Positions 1 through 6,388 are shown, counted from the stretch's first letter. The stretch is 8,137 bases of DNA from Candidatus Woykebacteria bacterium GWB1_45_5 (GCA_001816645.1 MHCO01000034.1:5071-13207); one strand, 5' to 3'. Numbers and translations are program-made. The notes: generated from the letters alone by a model not told the origin.

Positions 1-319
1 CCAGGTCAGAATGAAATCCTTTGTAGTAAGCCCCCAAATCAACCCCTAATATGTCGCCTTCCCGCAAGACATAGTCTCCCGGCACCCCATGAACTACCTG
101 ATCATTCGGCGTAAGACAAGTATTATAGTGGTAACCTTTAACCTTTGTAAAAGAACCTTCCGCACCTAGGCGCCTGATCGCATTTTTGGCTACCGCATCA
201 AGATCGATAGTCTTTCTGTCCGGCCGGATGTGTTTGGCAGTTTCAGCAAGAGCCTCTGCAGCAATTTGGCCAGCTCTATGCATTATGTTTATTTCCGACT
301 CTGTCTTTAAGTAAATCAT
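1..319 (-). CDS. map: Methionine aminopeptidase type I, N-terminal part (partial)
   Basis: The gene runs off the left edge, leaving 106 codons. The enzyme removes the initiator methionine from nascent proteins and uses two metal ions. The N-terminus MIYLKTESEINIMHRAGQIA matches the family pattern (LKT, EI, M, AG). Later come GYHYNTCLTPNDQVVHGVPG (62-81, with H77 as the substrate-binding histidine) and the segment VDLGAYYKGFHSD (93-105), giving metal ligands D94 and D105. The remaining metal ligands lie outside the window. I place the start at the ATG at 319, not the later in-frame ATG at 283, because only the earlier start supplies the conserved LKTxxEI segment. This makes a 44-base overlap with adk. 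The upstream sequence is A-rich (AAGAAAAAA) without a strong Shine-Dalgarno match. Confidence 0.95.
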   Translation of the reverse strand, partial: MIYLKTESEINIMHRAGQIAAEALAETAKHIRPDRKTIDLDAVAKNAIRRLGAEGSFTKVKGYHYNTCLTPNDQVVHGVPGDYVLREGDILGVDLGAYYKGFHSDL

Positions 320-833
320 CGATTTTTTCTTGCACTATTTTTATCGGTGGGCTGTTATCGACCCGAATCACCTTTGCTCCCTTGGCTTCAAAAAACGCCA
401 GAAGCGGCGCCGTTTCTTTCTTATAGAGATCGAGGCGGGTCTTAATCGACGCGAGGTTGTCGTCGTGCCTTTTTCTTTTAAGCAGTCTTTCCATCGCTAT
501 TTCCTCTGGTAGAGTGATAGAAATCAACAAGTCAATTTTAACCGATAAAGAAAGGGCTTGAGCAAAATTTCTTGGATAACCATCCAAGACCACTCCTCTC
601 GACAAACCAAGCCTACTAAGATATTGCCTAAAGGCTTTTATGGCGATAGGATTTGGTACCATCAACCCTTTAGCTACTCTTTCTTTTATTTGCCGGCCTA
701 GCGCAGAGTCTTCTTTTGCTAGCTCTCGAAACAGATCGCCAGTATAAATATACGGTAAATCTAGTTTTTCTGCGATGTATTTAGCGTGAGTACTTTTTCC
801 CGAGCCTTGGGCCCCAAAAACTAAAATATTCAT
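276..833 (-). CDS. adk: Adenylate kinase, short-LID form
   Basis: Adenylate kinase interconverts ATP plus AMP and two ADP in the cytosol. The 185-residue product has the P-loop GAQGSGKST (7-15), the AMP-binding TGDLFRE (31-37), GLMVPN (56-61) and LDGYPRNFAQA (83-93, with R88). It also has the LID-flanking RHDD (122-125) and R133. No zinc-binding or long LID domain is present; the segment between RLLKR and DD is only about three residues, shorter than even typical short-LID nucleoside monophosphate kinases. The open frame begins one codon earlier at a TTG, but I prefer the ATG at 833. The binding site is weak, and the gap after secY is 8 bases. The last 14 codons overlap map in another frame. 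Substrate AMP is inferred from operon position; a related NMP kinase activity is not excluded. Confidence 0.95.
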   Translation of the reverse strand: MNILVFGAQGSGKSTHAKYIAEKLDLPYIYTGDLFRELAKEDSALGRQIKERVAKGLMVPNPIAIKAFRQYLSRLGLSRGVVLDGYPRNFAQALSLSVKIDLLISITLPEEIAMERLLKRKRHDDNLASIKTRLDLYKKETAPLLAFFEAKGAKVIRVDNSPPIKIVQEKIDDLLKDRVGNKHNA

Positions 834-841
834 CAAAAGTC

Positions 842-2119
842 TTATCTTAGAAATCCCTCATAGCTTCTCATTATTAACTGGCTTTCCATTTGTTTCGCTG
901 TTTCCAAAACTACCGAAACAACAATCAGTAGCCCTGTACCACCAATTGCTAGGGTACTGATATTAGTAACTCCTGTAGAAATAAATGGAAGAACAGCAAT
1001 TGCACCTAAAAATATCCCACCAACTAAAGTGATCCTGTTAATAATATAAGAGAGGTACTCACTTGTCGCCCGGCCGGGCCTAATTCCGGGGATAAACCCA
1101 CCGTATTTACGGAGATCCTCTGCTATCTTATTAGGCTGAAAGGTAACGGCGGTGTAGAAATAAGTAAACGCAATCACCAAAATAAAGTATACTGCTGAGT
1201 AAAATGTCATGTTGTTGAAGAGGTCACGGACACTGATAGCAAAGTTTCTGATCGTTTCATTCTGAGCGGTAGCAAAGAACGTAGCTAGCATTCCCGGTAG
1301 TAAGATGATAGAAACCGCAAAGATAATTGGTATAACTCCAGCCTGATTAATCCGAATTGGTAGGTGGGTAGAACCACCACCATAGGCTCGATCACCTCGC
1401 ACCCGCCGGGCATATTGAACCAAAACTCGGCGGTGGGCCTCGTTGATCACTGCCACAGCTGCTATCACCAAGACTGCTCCGATCAAACCTAAAGCAATTT
1501 TTGTAGCGTTCTCTGCAGAAAAAATGGTGGCTGTCTGTCCTAAGGTTACCGGTAATCTCCCCAAGATCCCGGCAAAAATTAAAATCGAAATCCCATTACC
1601 GATCCCATATTCAGTGATAAGCTCGCCGAGCCACATCAGCATGACAGTCCCAGCCGTCATTGTTACAAGAATAGTCAACATCTCTAGCGGGGAGAGACCG
1701 GCAAGGGCGGTGCCACCACTACGTCGGAAAAAAATCACCACCCCCCAAGCTTGAAGGAAAGCTAAAGGGACGGTTAGATAACGGGTATACTGGTTGATCT
1801 TTTGCCGACCGTACTCTCCTTCTTTCTGAAGTGCTTCAAGGGCGGGTACTACATTGGTTAAAAGTTGTAGGATAATTGAGGCGTTTATATAGGGGTTTAG
1901 ACCAAGAGTCATGATCGAAAAATTGAAAAGGGTGCCACCGGAAAAAAGATCCAGAAGTTGAAAGATCTGACTTTGAGAAAAAAGGCTCCGCAAACTCGTA
2001 ACATCAACACCCGGAATTGGAATATGGGCAACTATCCTAAAGGTAACAATTATAAAAAGGGTGAAAAGAACTTTTTTTCGAAGATCGGGTGAATTCCAAA
2101 TATTAAGCAGAGTTTTCAT
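842..2119 (-). CDS. secY: Protein translocase subunit SecY
   Basis: SecY is the channel-forming subunit of the Sec translocon in the cytoplasmic membrane; with SecE it exports unfolded proteins and inserts membrane proteins. The 425-residue product has ten hydrophobic segments, at approximately 16-36, 75-92, 113-132, 147-166, 175-190, 208-226, 260-280, 305-327, 361-383 and 388-408. Diagnostic stretches are the plug region LFSGGTLFNFSIMTLGLNPY (58-77), GEYGRQKINQYTRYLT (101-116), GELITEYGIGNGISILIFAG (165-184), LPIRINQAGVIPIIFA (253-268) and KIAEDLRKYGGFIPGIRPG (331-349). The last two segments end in ETAKQMESQLIMRSYEGFL. The start ATG lies inside rplO with GGGAGGG upstream. The stop is TAA, 8 bases before adk. 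Confidence 0.99.
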   Translation of the reverse strand: MKTLLNIWNSPDLRKKVLFTLFIIVTFRIVAHIPIPGVDVTSLRSLFSQSQIFQLLDLFSGGTLFNFSIMTLGLNPYINASIILQLLTNVVPALEALQKEGEYGRQKINQYTRYLTVPLAFLQAWGVVIFFRRSGGTALAGLSPLEMLTILVTMTAGTVMLMWLGELITEYGIGNGISILIFAGILGRLPVTLGQTATIFSAENATKIALGLIGAVLVIAAVAVINEAHRRVLVQYARRVRGDRAYGGGSTHLPIRINQAGVIPIIFAVSIILLPGMLATFFATAQNETIRNFAISVRDLFNNMTFYSAVYFILVIAFTYFYTAVTFQPNKIAEDLRKYGGFIPGIRPGRATSEYLSYIINRITLVGGIFLGAIAVLPFISTGVTNISTLAIGGTGLLIVVSVVLETAKQMESQLIMRSYEGFLR

Positions 2120-2546
2120 CGGTTACTTTCCCTCCCGCCTCTAGGATTAATTTTTTCGCCGACTTACTAACTGGCAAAGCTACCTTTAAATCTTTCTCGA
2201 GTTTGGTGTTGGCAACAACCTTTATTTTAATCTTTCTGGTACTTTTTGGTACTAAACCAGCCATTCGTAAGTTTTTTTCGTCGACTACAGATCCTCCACG
2301 TAACTTATTCAACTCTGCCGTGGTTATTGTTAAAGATCTCACTTTTGGCTGATTACCAACCCCTCGTCTTTGGGGCAAGCGCCGGTAAAGGGGCAATTGC
2401 CCACCTTCGAAACCTGCCTTAACAGTCTCACGCTTTTTTTGCCCTTTAGCACCTCGGCCGCTGGTTTTCCCCTTACCAGAGGATTCACCTCGACCGACTC
2501 GTTTTTTAGAACGGGTTTTCAATTTTGGTAACTTGTGCAATTGCAT
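2103..2546 (-). CDS. rplO: 50S ribosomal protein L15
   Basis: L15 (uL15) is a large-subunit assembly protein with a long basic extension reaching into 23S rRNA. The 147-residue product has family length. The glycine-rich basic N-terminal part is clear: RVGRGESSGKGKTSGRGAKG (16-35), then GFEGGQLPLYRRLPQRRG (45-62). The globular C-terminal half contains KIKIKVVANTKL (105-116) and a helix ending LILEAGGKVT (133-142). The ATG has AAAGGA 8 bases upstream, in the 20-base gap after rpsE. The last 17 bases, including the TAA stop, overlap the secY start. Position before secY is canonical. Confidence 0.98.
   Translation of the reverse strand: MQLHKLPKLKTRSKKRVGRGESSGKGKTSGRGAKGQKKRETVKAGFEGGQLPLYRRLPQRRGVGNQPKVRSLTITTAELNKLRGGSVVDEKNLRMAGLVPKSTRKIKIKVVANTKLEKDLKVALPVSKSAKKLILEAGGKVTDENSA
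2130..2136 (-). promoter_or_regulatory. Shine-Dalgarno site of secY within rplO
   Basis: GGGAGGG on the minus strand lies 10 bases before the secY ATG, inside the codons for the conserved glycines near the end of rplO. It supports the secY start at 2119 and hence the 17-base overlap. Confidence 0.75.
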
Positions 2547-2566
2547 AATCGTCTTCCTTTTTTAAC

Positions 2567-3178
2567 TTATTTCTTTTTCTTTGCTAGTGTTTTCGCCTTT
2601 TTTGGCTCCGCTTTTTTCGTCGCCAATTTTTCTTTAGCAACTCGCTTAGCAATCTGTTTTTCTGGCTTTATTTCTTTTTCTTTCATATCTTTGACTGACT
2701 CAACCGACTTAGAAGCTTCCCTTGGCTTCTCCACTACCTGCAGCTTTTTCAATGCTTCTAAAGAAGCATAGACATTGGAGGCTTGGTTAGAAGTACCTAA
2801 AACTTTGGATAAAATGTCTTTAACTCCAGCTGCTTCCACTACCGCTCTTACCGCACCTCCAGCGATCACACCAGTTCCTTTGGAAGCCGGCTTAAGTAAA
2901 ACCTTTGCCGCGCCTCTTTTGACATAAATCTCGTGCGGAATTGTAGTTCCCACCATCGGGACCAAGATTAAGTGTTTTTTGGCGTAAGAGACACCTTTCC
3001 TTATTGCGTCTTGCACTGCTGGAGCTTTACCTAAACCAACTCCCACCCGACCATTTTTGTCGCCAACCACCACTAAAACGGAAAAGCCGATTTTATTGCC
3101 TCCAGCGGTCTTTTTGGAGACTCTATTTACTTGAACAATTTTTTCTTCGAATTCTCTTTCCGCCAAAAACTCCGCCAT
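2567..3178 (-). CDS. rpsE: 30S ribosomal protein S5 with lysine-rich C-terminal tail
   Basis: S5 (uS5) lies in the small-subunit body, helps form the mRNA entry site and influences decoding accuracy. The double-stranded-RNA-binding-like N-terminal domain covers about residues 8-75 ([20 protein letters not shown] at 16-35, then [14 protein letters not shown]). The C-terminal domain follows, with [20 protein letters not shown] (98-117) and [19 protein letters not shown] (125-143). The product is 203 residues against about 166 in E. coli. The excess is a tail from about residue 164, made mostly of lysine, alanine and glutamate and ending in four lysines. Initiation is at an ATG with a TAAGGA site. 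The next gene is rplO, only 20 bases away; rpmD, which commonly separates them, is absent. Confidence 0.98.
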   Translation of the reverse strand: MAEFLAEREFEEKIVQVNRVSKKTAGGNKIGFSVLVVVGDKNGRVGVGLGKAPAVQDAIRKGVSYAKKHLILVPMVGTTIPHEIYVKRGAAKVLLKPASKGTGVIAGGAVRAVVEAAGVKDILSKVLGTSNQASNVYASLEALKKLQVVEKPREASKSVESVKDMKEKEIKPEKQIAKRVAKEKLATKKAEPKKAKTLAKKKK

Positions 3179-3183
3179 AAGAA

Positions 3184-3189
3184 TCCTTA
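3184..3189 (-). promoter_or_regulatory. Shine-Dalgarno site of rpsE overlapping the rplR stop
   Basis: TAAGGA on the minus strand contains the rplR TAA stop and lies 5 bases before the rpsE ATG. A ribosome terminating on rplR would be positioned directly over the rpsE start, which suggests tight coupling. Confidence 0.75.
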
Positions 3190-3528
3190 AAAATCCAACC
3201 CGGCCTCCCGGGCCCCCTCAGCCAGTTTTTTCACGCGTCCGTGATACAAATAACCAGCTCTATCAAAGACTACTTTCTTAAATCCTTTTTTGAGGGCTTT
3301 TTCACCAATCAACCTACCGACCAAAAAAGCCTTATCTGTCTTTGTGGCTGCTGCTTTTTTTAGATCTGTTTCCCTCACCGAAATAATGGTTCGGCCTGCT
3401 GTATCATCTACCAACGCAGCATAGATATGTTTGCTAGAACGGAACACATTCAGTCGGGGCCGGTTTTTTGTACCAACCGCCTTTTTTCTGATAGAAAGTT
3501 TTCTTCTTTCCCGCGCCTTTATATCCAT
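3187..3528 (-). CDS. rplR: 50S ribosomal protein L18
   Basis: L18 (uL18) binds 5S rRNA together with L5 and attaches it to the large subunit. The 113-residue product is of usual length. It begins [16 protein letters not shown] and shows [20 protein letters not shown] (23-42), then [20 protein letters not shown] (70-89) and the characteristic end [19 protein letters not shown] (93-111). The ATG is 3 bases after the rplF stop, and AGGAG lies 8 bases upstream within the end of rplF. Its TAA stop is part of the Shine-Dalgarno sequence of the next gene, rpsE. Context and motifs agree fully. Confidence 0.98.
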   Translation of the reverse strand: MDIKARERRKLSIRKKAVGTKNRPRLNVFRSSKHIYAALVDDTAGRTIISVRETDLKKAAATKTDKAFLVGRLIGEKALKKGFKKVVFDRAGYLYHGRVKKLAEGAREAGLDF

Positions 3529-3531
3529 GCT

Positions 3532-4083
3532 TTAAGCTCCTACCCCTGTACCAACCTTGGCTGCCTTGCCAGGTTTGAGACGAACTATTTCACCTTCGTA
3601 TCGTATTCCCTTCCCCTTATAGGGATCGGGTGGTCGAATGTTTCTAATCTGGGCAGTTACTTGGCCAACTAGTTCTTTATCGACTCCCGAGACTGTAATT
3701 TTATTTTCGGTAACCGCAAAACTTACACCCTCCGGTGCTTCAATTTCTACTGGATGAGAAAAACCAACAGCTAAAACCAACTTCCCTCCAGAAAGGTGAG
3801 CCCGAAAGCCAATCCCGGAAAGTTCTAAGGTTTTTTTAAAACCCTTCGTTACCCCCTCAATCATGTTGGCAATCAAACTACGGGTCAGACCGTGAAAAGA
3901 TTTTGTTTCTGAAGTCTCGTCCCGCGGCACAATAAGCAACTTTTTATCTTCCATTTTTACCTTGATCCCACCAGGCAATTTCACGAAAAGCTCACCCAAA
4001 GGACCTTTGACCACAATTTTGTGGTTAGTTTCTATTCGAACATCTTCTGGTAGAAAAATAGGTTTTCGGCCAATTTTACTCAT
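3532..4083 (-). CDS. rplF: 50S ribosomal protein L6
   Basis: L6 (uL6) lies near the sarcin-ricin loop and the GTPase-associated centre of the large subunit and has two similar domains. The product is 183 residues, normal for the family. It opens MSKIGRKPIFLPEDV, continues with KGPLGELFVKLP (27-38), and has the C-terminal signature QVTAQIRNIRPPDPYKGKGI (about 140-159) followed by GEIVRLKPGKAAK. I chose the ATG at 4083 because MSKIGRKPI is the conserved N-terminus. An in-frame TTG at 4101 would add six residues and overlap the rpsH stop. The binding site is weak (GGAA about 5 bases upstream), with an 11-base gap after rpsH. It ends in TAA. Confidence 0.97.
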   Translation of the reverse strand: MSKIGRKPIFLPEDVRIETNHKIVVKGPLGELFVKLPGGIKVKMEDKKLLIVPRDETSETKSFHGLTRSLIANMIEGVTKGFKKTLELSGIGFRAHLSGGKLVLAVGFSHPVEIEAPEGVSFAVTENKITVSGVDKELVGQVTAQIRNIRPPDPYKGKGIRYEGEIVRLKPGKAAKVGTGVGA

Positions 4084-4094
4084 AGCAATTCCGA

Positions 4095-4475
4095 CTACCA
4101 AACTTTTAATAAAATTTCCCCGCCCAATTTTGCTTTTCTCGCCTCCGCCCCAGCCAGTATCCCCTTGGAGGTCGAAAGGATTACTTCACCTCTACCACTC
4201 AAAACCTTCGGTATTTTTTTAGATGCTTTATAAACCCGCAAAGAAGGTTTTGAGACCGTTTTGATACTATGAAGAGCTGACTCACCAGCTTCATATCGTA
4301 GCGAAACTTCTAACTTTCTTTCATTTTCGCTAACCGCCACCGAGTCCAAAAATCCCAGATCGATAATTTTTTTGACAATTGCTTCCTTTAAACGGGAGTA
4401 AGGAATACTTACCGTTTGCTTTCTAGCTAGATAACCGTTTCTAATAATTGTTAATGCATCAGCAACTGGATCCAT
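4095..4475 (-). CDS. rpsH: 30S ribosomal protein S8
   Basis: S8 (uS8) binds the central domain of 16S rRNA; in E. coli it also represses the spc operon. The 126-residue product is slightly short, starting directly at MDPVADALTIIRN instead of with a few residues before the DP. Family motifs include IPYSRLKEAIVKKIIDLGFL (24-43), RVYKASKKIPKVLSGRG (79-95), ILSTSKGILAGAEARKAKLG (98-117) and the final GGEILLKVW. The 13 bases between the rpsN stop and this ATG are almost all adenine with no Shine-Dalgarno match, so initiation probably relies on coupling or A-rich unstructured mRNA. The stop is TAG. No autoregulatory site was recognised. Confidence 0.98.
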   Translation of the reverse strand: MDPVADALTIIRNGYLARKQTVSIPYSRLKEAIVKKIIDLGFLDSVAVSENERKLEVSLRYEAGESALHSIKTVSKPSLRVYKASKKIPKVLSGRGEVILSTSKGILAGAEARKAKLGGEILLKVW

Positions 4476-4488
4476 CGTTTTTTTGTTT

Positions 4489-4674
4489 TTACCAACTGGC
4501 CTTTATTAGACCCGGTATTTCCCCTTTATGGGCAAGAGCACGGAAACAAATCCGGCACATACCAAATTTCCGCATGTAGGCACGAGGACGTCCGCAAAGT
4601 TGACAGCGGTTCTTTTGACGGACCTTAAACTTTGCTTCTTTTTTCGCTTTAACAATTAATGATGTTTTAGCCAT
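4489..4674 (-). CDS. rpsN: 30S ribosomal protein S14, zinc-binding type (type Z)
   Basis: S14 (uS14) sits in the small-subunit head and is needed for late assembly. The 61-residue product is the short zinc-dependent form, as opposed to the ~100-residue zinc-free form. Four cysteines form the metal site: C24 and C27 (CQLC) and C40 and C43 (CRIC). Typical flanks are [20 protein letters not shown] (23-42), [18 protein letters not shown] (44-61). The start is an ATG 16 bases after the rplE stop, with a GGCGGG-like purine stretch upstream but no ideal Shine-Dalgarno sequence. The position between rplE and rpsH is canonical. Zinc binding is inferred from the motif. It ends in TAA. Confidence 0.98.
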   Translation of the reverse strand: MAKTSLIVKAKKEAKFKVRQKNRCQLCGRPRAYMRKFGMCRICFRALAHKGEIPGLIKASW

Positions 4675-4690
4675 ACATTTAATACCCGCC

Positions 4691-5287
4691 TTAAGATAGT
4701 TTTATATTTACTTCTTCTTTTTTCATCTTAGCTTTAGTAAAGGGCATACCAAACTTAGTTAAAAGAGTTTTTGCTTCATCAACATCTTTAGCTCTAACTT
4801 GGATTGTTACTTCCAAGCCAATTGGCGTCTCTTCCCGTGTATACTCAACCTCGGGAAAAACAGTAATTTCCCTAAACCCAATAGTGTAGTTACCTCCCTT
4901 ATCAAAGGCGGCCTCACTCACGCCACGAAAATCACGCAGTCTGGGTAGAACAATTGAGATTAATTTTTCTAAAAAATAATACATCCGCTTGCTACGCAGG
5001 GTCACTTTTGCTCCAACCACCTGATCTTTTTTTATTTTGAAACCAGCAATCGCTTTTTTAGCTTTCGTAAAAATTGGCTTTTGACCACTTATTTTAGCCA
5101 AGCCTTCAGCGATCTGTTCTCTCAACTTTTCGTTTGGGTTTAGTCTACCAAAACTAGTGTTTAAAACAATTTTCTTTAAGCTTGGCACCTGGTAAATATT
5201 TTTCTTGTTTAGCTCCTTTGCTAAAGTCGGCCTGATTTGGTCTAGGTATTTTTCTTTTGAACTTTGGTTTAAATTTGTTGCTTGCAT
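4691..5287 (-). CDS. rplE: 50S ribosomal protein L5
   Basis: L5 (uL5) binds 5S rRNA with L18 in the central protuberance and touches the P-site tRNA. The 198-residue product is longer than the usual ~180. The core is clear: [14 protein letters not shown] (34-47), [20 protein letters not shown] (66-85), [20 protein letters not shown] (91-110), [11 protein letters not shown] (114-124), and [18 protein letters not shown] (132-149). The extra length comes from a few N-terminal residues and about 14 residues of lysine- and glutamate-rich tail after FGMPFTKA. The ATG at 5287 is the only suitable start. It has AAGGG about 10 bases upstream and lies inside the end of rplX with a 19-base overlap. It ends in TAA. 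Confidence 0.98.
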   Translation of the reverse strand: MQATNLNQSSKEKYLDQIRPTLAKELNKKNIYQVPSLKKIVLNTSFGRLNPNEKLREQIAEGLAKISGQKPIFTKAKKAIAGFKIKKDQVVGAKVTLRSKRMYYFLEKLISIVLPRLRDFRGVSEAAFDKGGNYTIGFREITVFPEVEYTREETPIGLEVTIQVRAKDVDEAKTLLTKFGMPFTKAKMKKEEVNIKLS

Positions 5288-5571
5288 TTTTTACATACCC
5301 TTACCTTTTGGTTATCTTGGACCGAGGCGGTCACTCGAGTGGCCAGACTACATTTTGGGCAAACCAAAGCAAGCCTTGCGGCCGGCAGAGGCTTGGTTAC
5401 CTCAATGATACCGCCAGCTACCCGACCTTTCCTCTTTACGTGCTTTTTGTAAATATTTACACCCGCTACCAAAGCCAGGTTTCGACGGGCAAAAACTTTC
5501 TCTACAGCTCCCCGTTTCCCCTTATCTCTACCCTGTAAAACTGCTACTTGATCGCCAGCTTTGATTCTCAT
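5269..5571 (-). CDS. rplX: 50S ribosomal protein L24
   Basis: L24 (uL24) is an assembly-initiator protein that binds the 5' region of 23S rRNA near the tunnel exit. The 100-residue product begins MRIKAGDQVAVLQGRDKGKR, the KOW motif, and continues with GVNIYKKHVKR (37-47). The C-terminal part carries CPKC (71-74) and CKKC (93-96). This four-cysteine arrangement is found in many bacterial L24 proteins and is capable of binding zinc, though I infer binding only from spacing. The ATG is 3 bases after the rplN stop and has a 9-base Shine-Dalgarno sequence. The 3' end, including the TAA stop, overlaps the start of rplE by 19 bases. Confidence 0.97.
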   Translation of the reverse strand: MRIKAGDQVAVLQGRDKGKRGAVEKVFARRNLALVAGVNIYKKHVKRKGRVAGGIIEVTKPLPAARLALVCPKCSLATRVTASVQDNQKVRVCKKCKQQI

Positions 5572-5574
5572 AGT

Positions 5575-5943
5575 TTAAATCACCTCCGGCGCGAGAGAGG
5601 CAATCTTTAAGAAGCCTTTCTCCCGAACCTCCCTCGCAACTGGCCCGAAAATTCGACTACCACGAGGATTGCCGTGATTATCAATCACCACGGCAGCGTT
5701 CTCATCAAAACGAATATGAGACCCGTCTTTTCTTCTTGTCTCTTTTTTAGTCCGGACAATGAGCGCTCGAACCATCTCACCATCCTTCACCGATCCTTGT
5801 GGATCAGCCAGTTTGACTACACCAGTTATCACTTCGCCGACCCTTGCGATTTTTTTGTTTCCTCTACCCGGTAAGCCAATCATCATTAATTTTTTTGCGC
5901 CGCTGTTATCAGCCACATTTAGGATAGTCCTTGCTTGAATCAT
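5575..5943 (-). CDS. rplN: 50S ribosomal protein L14
   Basis: L14 (uL14) lies at the subunit interface, forms bridges to 16S rRNA and is the docking site for the silencing factor RsfS. The 122-residue product has the family's standard length. Motifs are [15 protein letters not shown] (8-22), [14 protein letters not shown] (33-46), [17 protein letters not shown] (58-74), [20 protein letters not shown] (79-98) and [20 protein letters not shown] (99-118). The ATG overlaps the rpsQ stop, and AAGGAGAT lies 9 bases upstream. The last codons (P-E-V-I, then TAA) double as the Shine-Dalgarno sequence of rplX. Identification is unambiguous. Confidence 0.99.
   Translation of the reverse strand: MIQARTILNVADNSGAKKLMMIGLPGRGNKKIARVGEVITGVVKLADPQGSVKDGEMVRALIVRTKKETRRKDGSHIRFDENAAVVIDNHGNPRGSRIFGPVAREVREKGFLKIASLAPEVI
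5579..5587 (-). promoter_or_regulatory. Extended Shine-Dalgarno site of rplX
   Basis: GGAGGTGAT on the minus strand would pair over nine bases with the usual 16S rRNA 3' end (AUCACCUCC). It sits 7 bases before the rplX ATG and is encoded by the last four sense codons and stop region of rplN. It is the best match in the window. Confidence 0.9.
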
Positions 5944-6167
5944 CGCTCAACTATCTCCTTAATTATAAAGTGCTTAGCCTTCGAAAGCGGTCGGTTGCTT
6001 ATTATTTTGACCACATCGCCTATCTTTACCCCTAATTCATTGTGGGCTTGAAGCTTCTTTCTTTGCCGAATTCTTTTTTTGTAGCGTGGGTGGGTTACTA
6101 AACGTTCCACCTCAACTACCGCCGTCTTTTGCATTTTTGTACTAACAACTCTACCAATAAGTTCCAT
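5940..6167 (-). CDS. rpsQ: 30S ribosomal protein S17
   Basis: S17 (uS17) is an OB-fold 16S rRNA-binding protein in the body of the small subunit and an early assembly protein. The 75-residue product is slightly shorter than the E. coli protein. It shows [18 protein letters not shown] (5-22), HPRYKKRI (26-33), [15 protein letters not shown] (41-55) and [14 protein letters not shown] (59-72), all typical of the family. The ATG is preceded by TAGGGG about 8 bases upstream. Its stop TGA shares four bases (ATGA) with the rplN ATG, a classic coupling overlap. Neighbour order rpmC-rpsQ-rplN is canonical. Confidence 0.97.
   Translation of the reverse strand: MELIGRVVSTKMQKTAVVEVERLVTHPRYKKRIRQRKKLQAHNELGVKIGDVVKIISNRPLSKAKHFIIKEIVER
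5953..5960 (-). promoter_or_regulatory. Shine-Dalgarno site of rplN
   Basis: AAGGAGAT on the minus strand lies 9 bases before the rplN ATG and inside the last codons of rpsQ. It is one of the strongest sites in the window and implies independent ribosome loading as well as coupling through the ATGA overlap. Confidence 0.85.
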
Positions 6168-6168
6168 A

Positions 6169-6369
6169 TCAGACCCCTAAGCTTTTGGCGTGCAAGGCTG
6201 TCTTTACCTTAGCAATTTCGTGCCGGATTTTACTTGGCAAGTGGACATCTTTAGTCTTTCTTTGCGCCATCGCCACTTTTGCCTCCAGTAGGTCCTTTTC
6301 TTTATCTTTTAATATTTTAATTAATTCTGTCTTCTCCTTTTGATTATAATTGGTTTTTTTATCCGCCAT
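6169..6369 (-). CDS. rpmC: 50S ribosomal protein L29
   Basis: L29 (uL29) is a small helical-hairpin protein near the tunnel exit; with L23 it forms the docking area for the signal recognition particle and trigger factor. The product is 66 residues, normal for the family, with two predicted helices (about 10-36 and 43-62). It is divergent at sequence level, but ELIKILKDKEKDLLEAKVAM and the following KIRHEIAKVKTAL fit the L29 pattern. The N-terminus has a short charged extension (MADKKTNYNQKEK). The identification also rests on the invariant position between rplP and rpsQ. TTAGGAT about 8 bases upstream serves as the binding site. It ends in TGA one base before the rpsQ ATG, which suggests translational coupling. 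Confidence 0.92.
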   Translation of the reverse strand: MADKKTNYNQKEKTELIKILKDKEKDLLEAKVAMAQRKTKDVHLPSKIRHEIAKVKTALHAKSLGV

Positions 6370-6388
6370 AATTTTATCCTAAAACTTT

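Noticed and set aside
834..841. Terminator or promoter between secY and adk.
   Set aside because: Only 8 bases separate the genes and no hairpin with a T-run or -35/-10 pair is visible; the same is true of all other gaps in the window.
1443..1754. Plus-strand open frame of 103 codons inside secY.
   Set aside because: It is antisense to transmembrane-coding sequence of secY, low in complexity and without motifs.
4084..4101. Six-residue extension of rplF from a TTG that overlaps the rpsH stop.
   Set aside because: MSKIGRKPI is the conserved L6 N-terminus; the extension (MVVGIA) adds nothing conserved. Coupling through the TTG is possible but unsupported.
5940..6171. Possible alternative genetic code with TGA as an amino acid, as in some Patescibacteria (Gracilibacteria and SR1).
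   Set aside because: TGA ends both rpmC and rpsQ at the expected protein lengths, directly before the next ATG, so TGA is a normal stop here.
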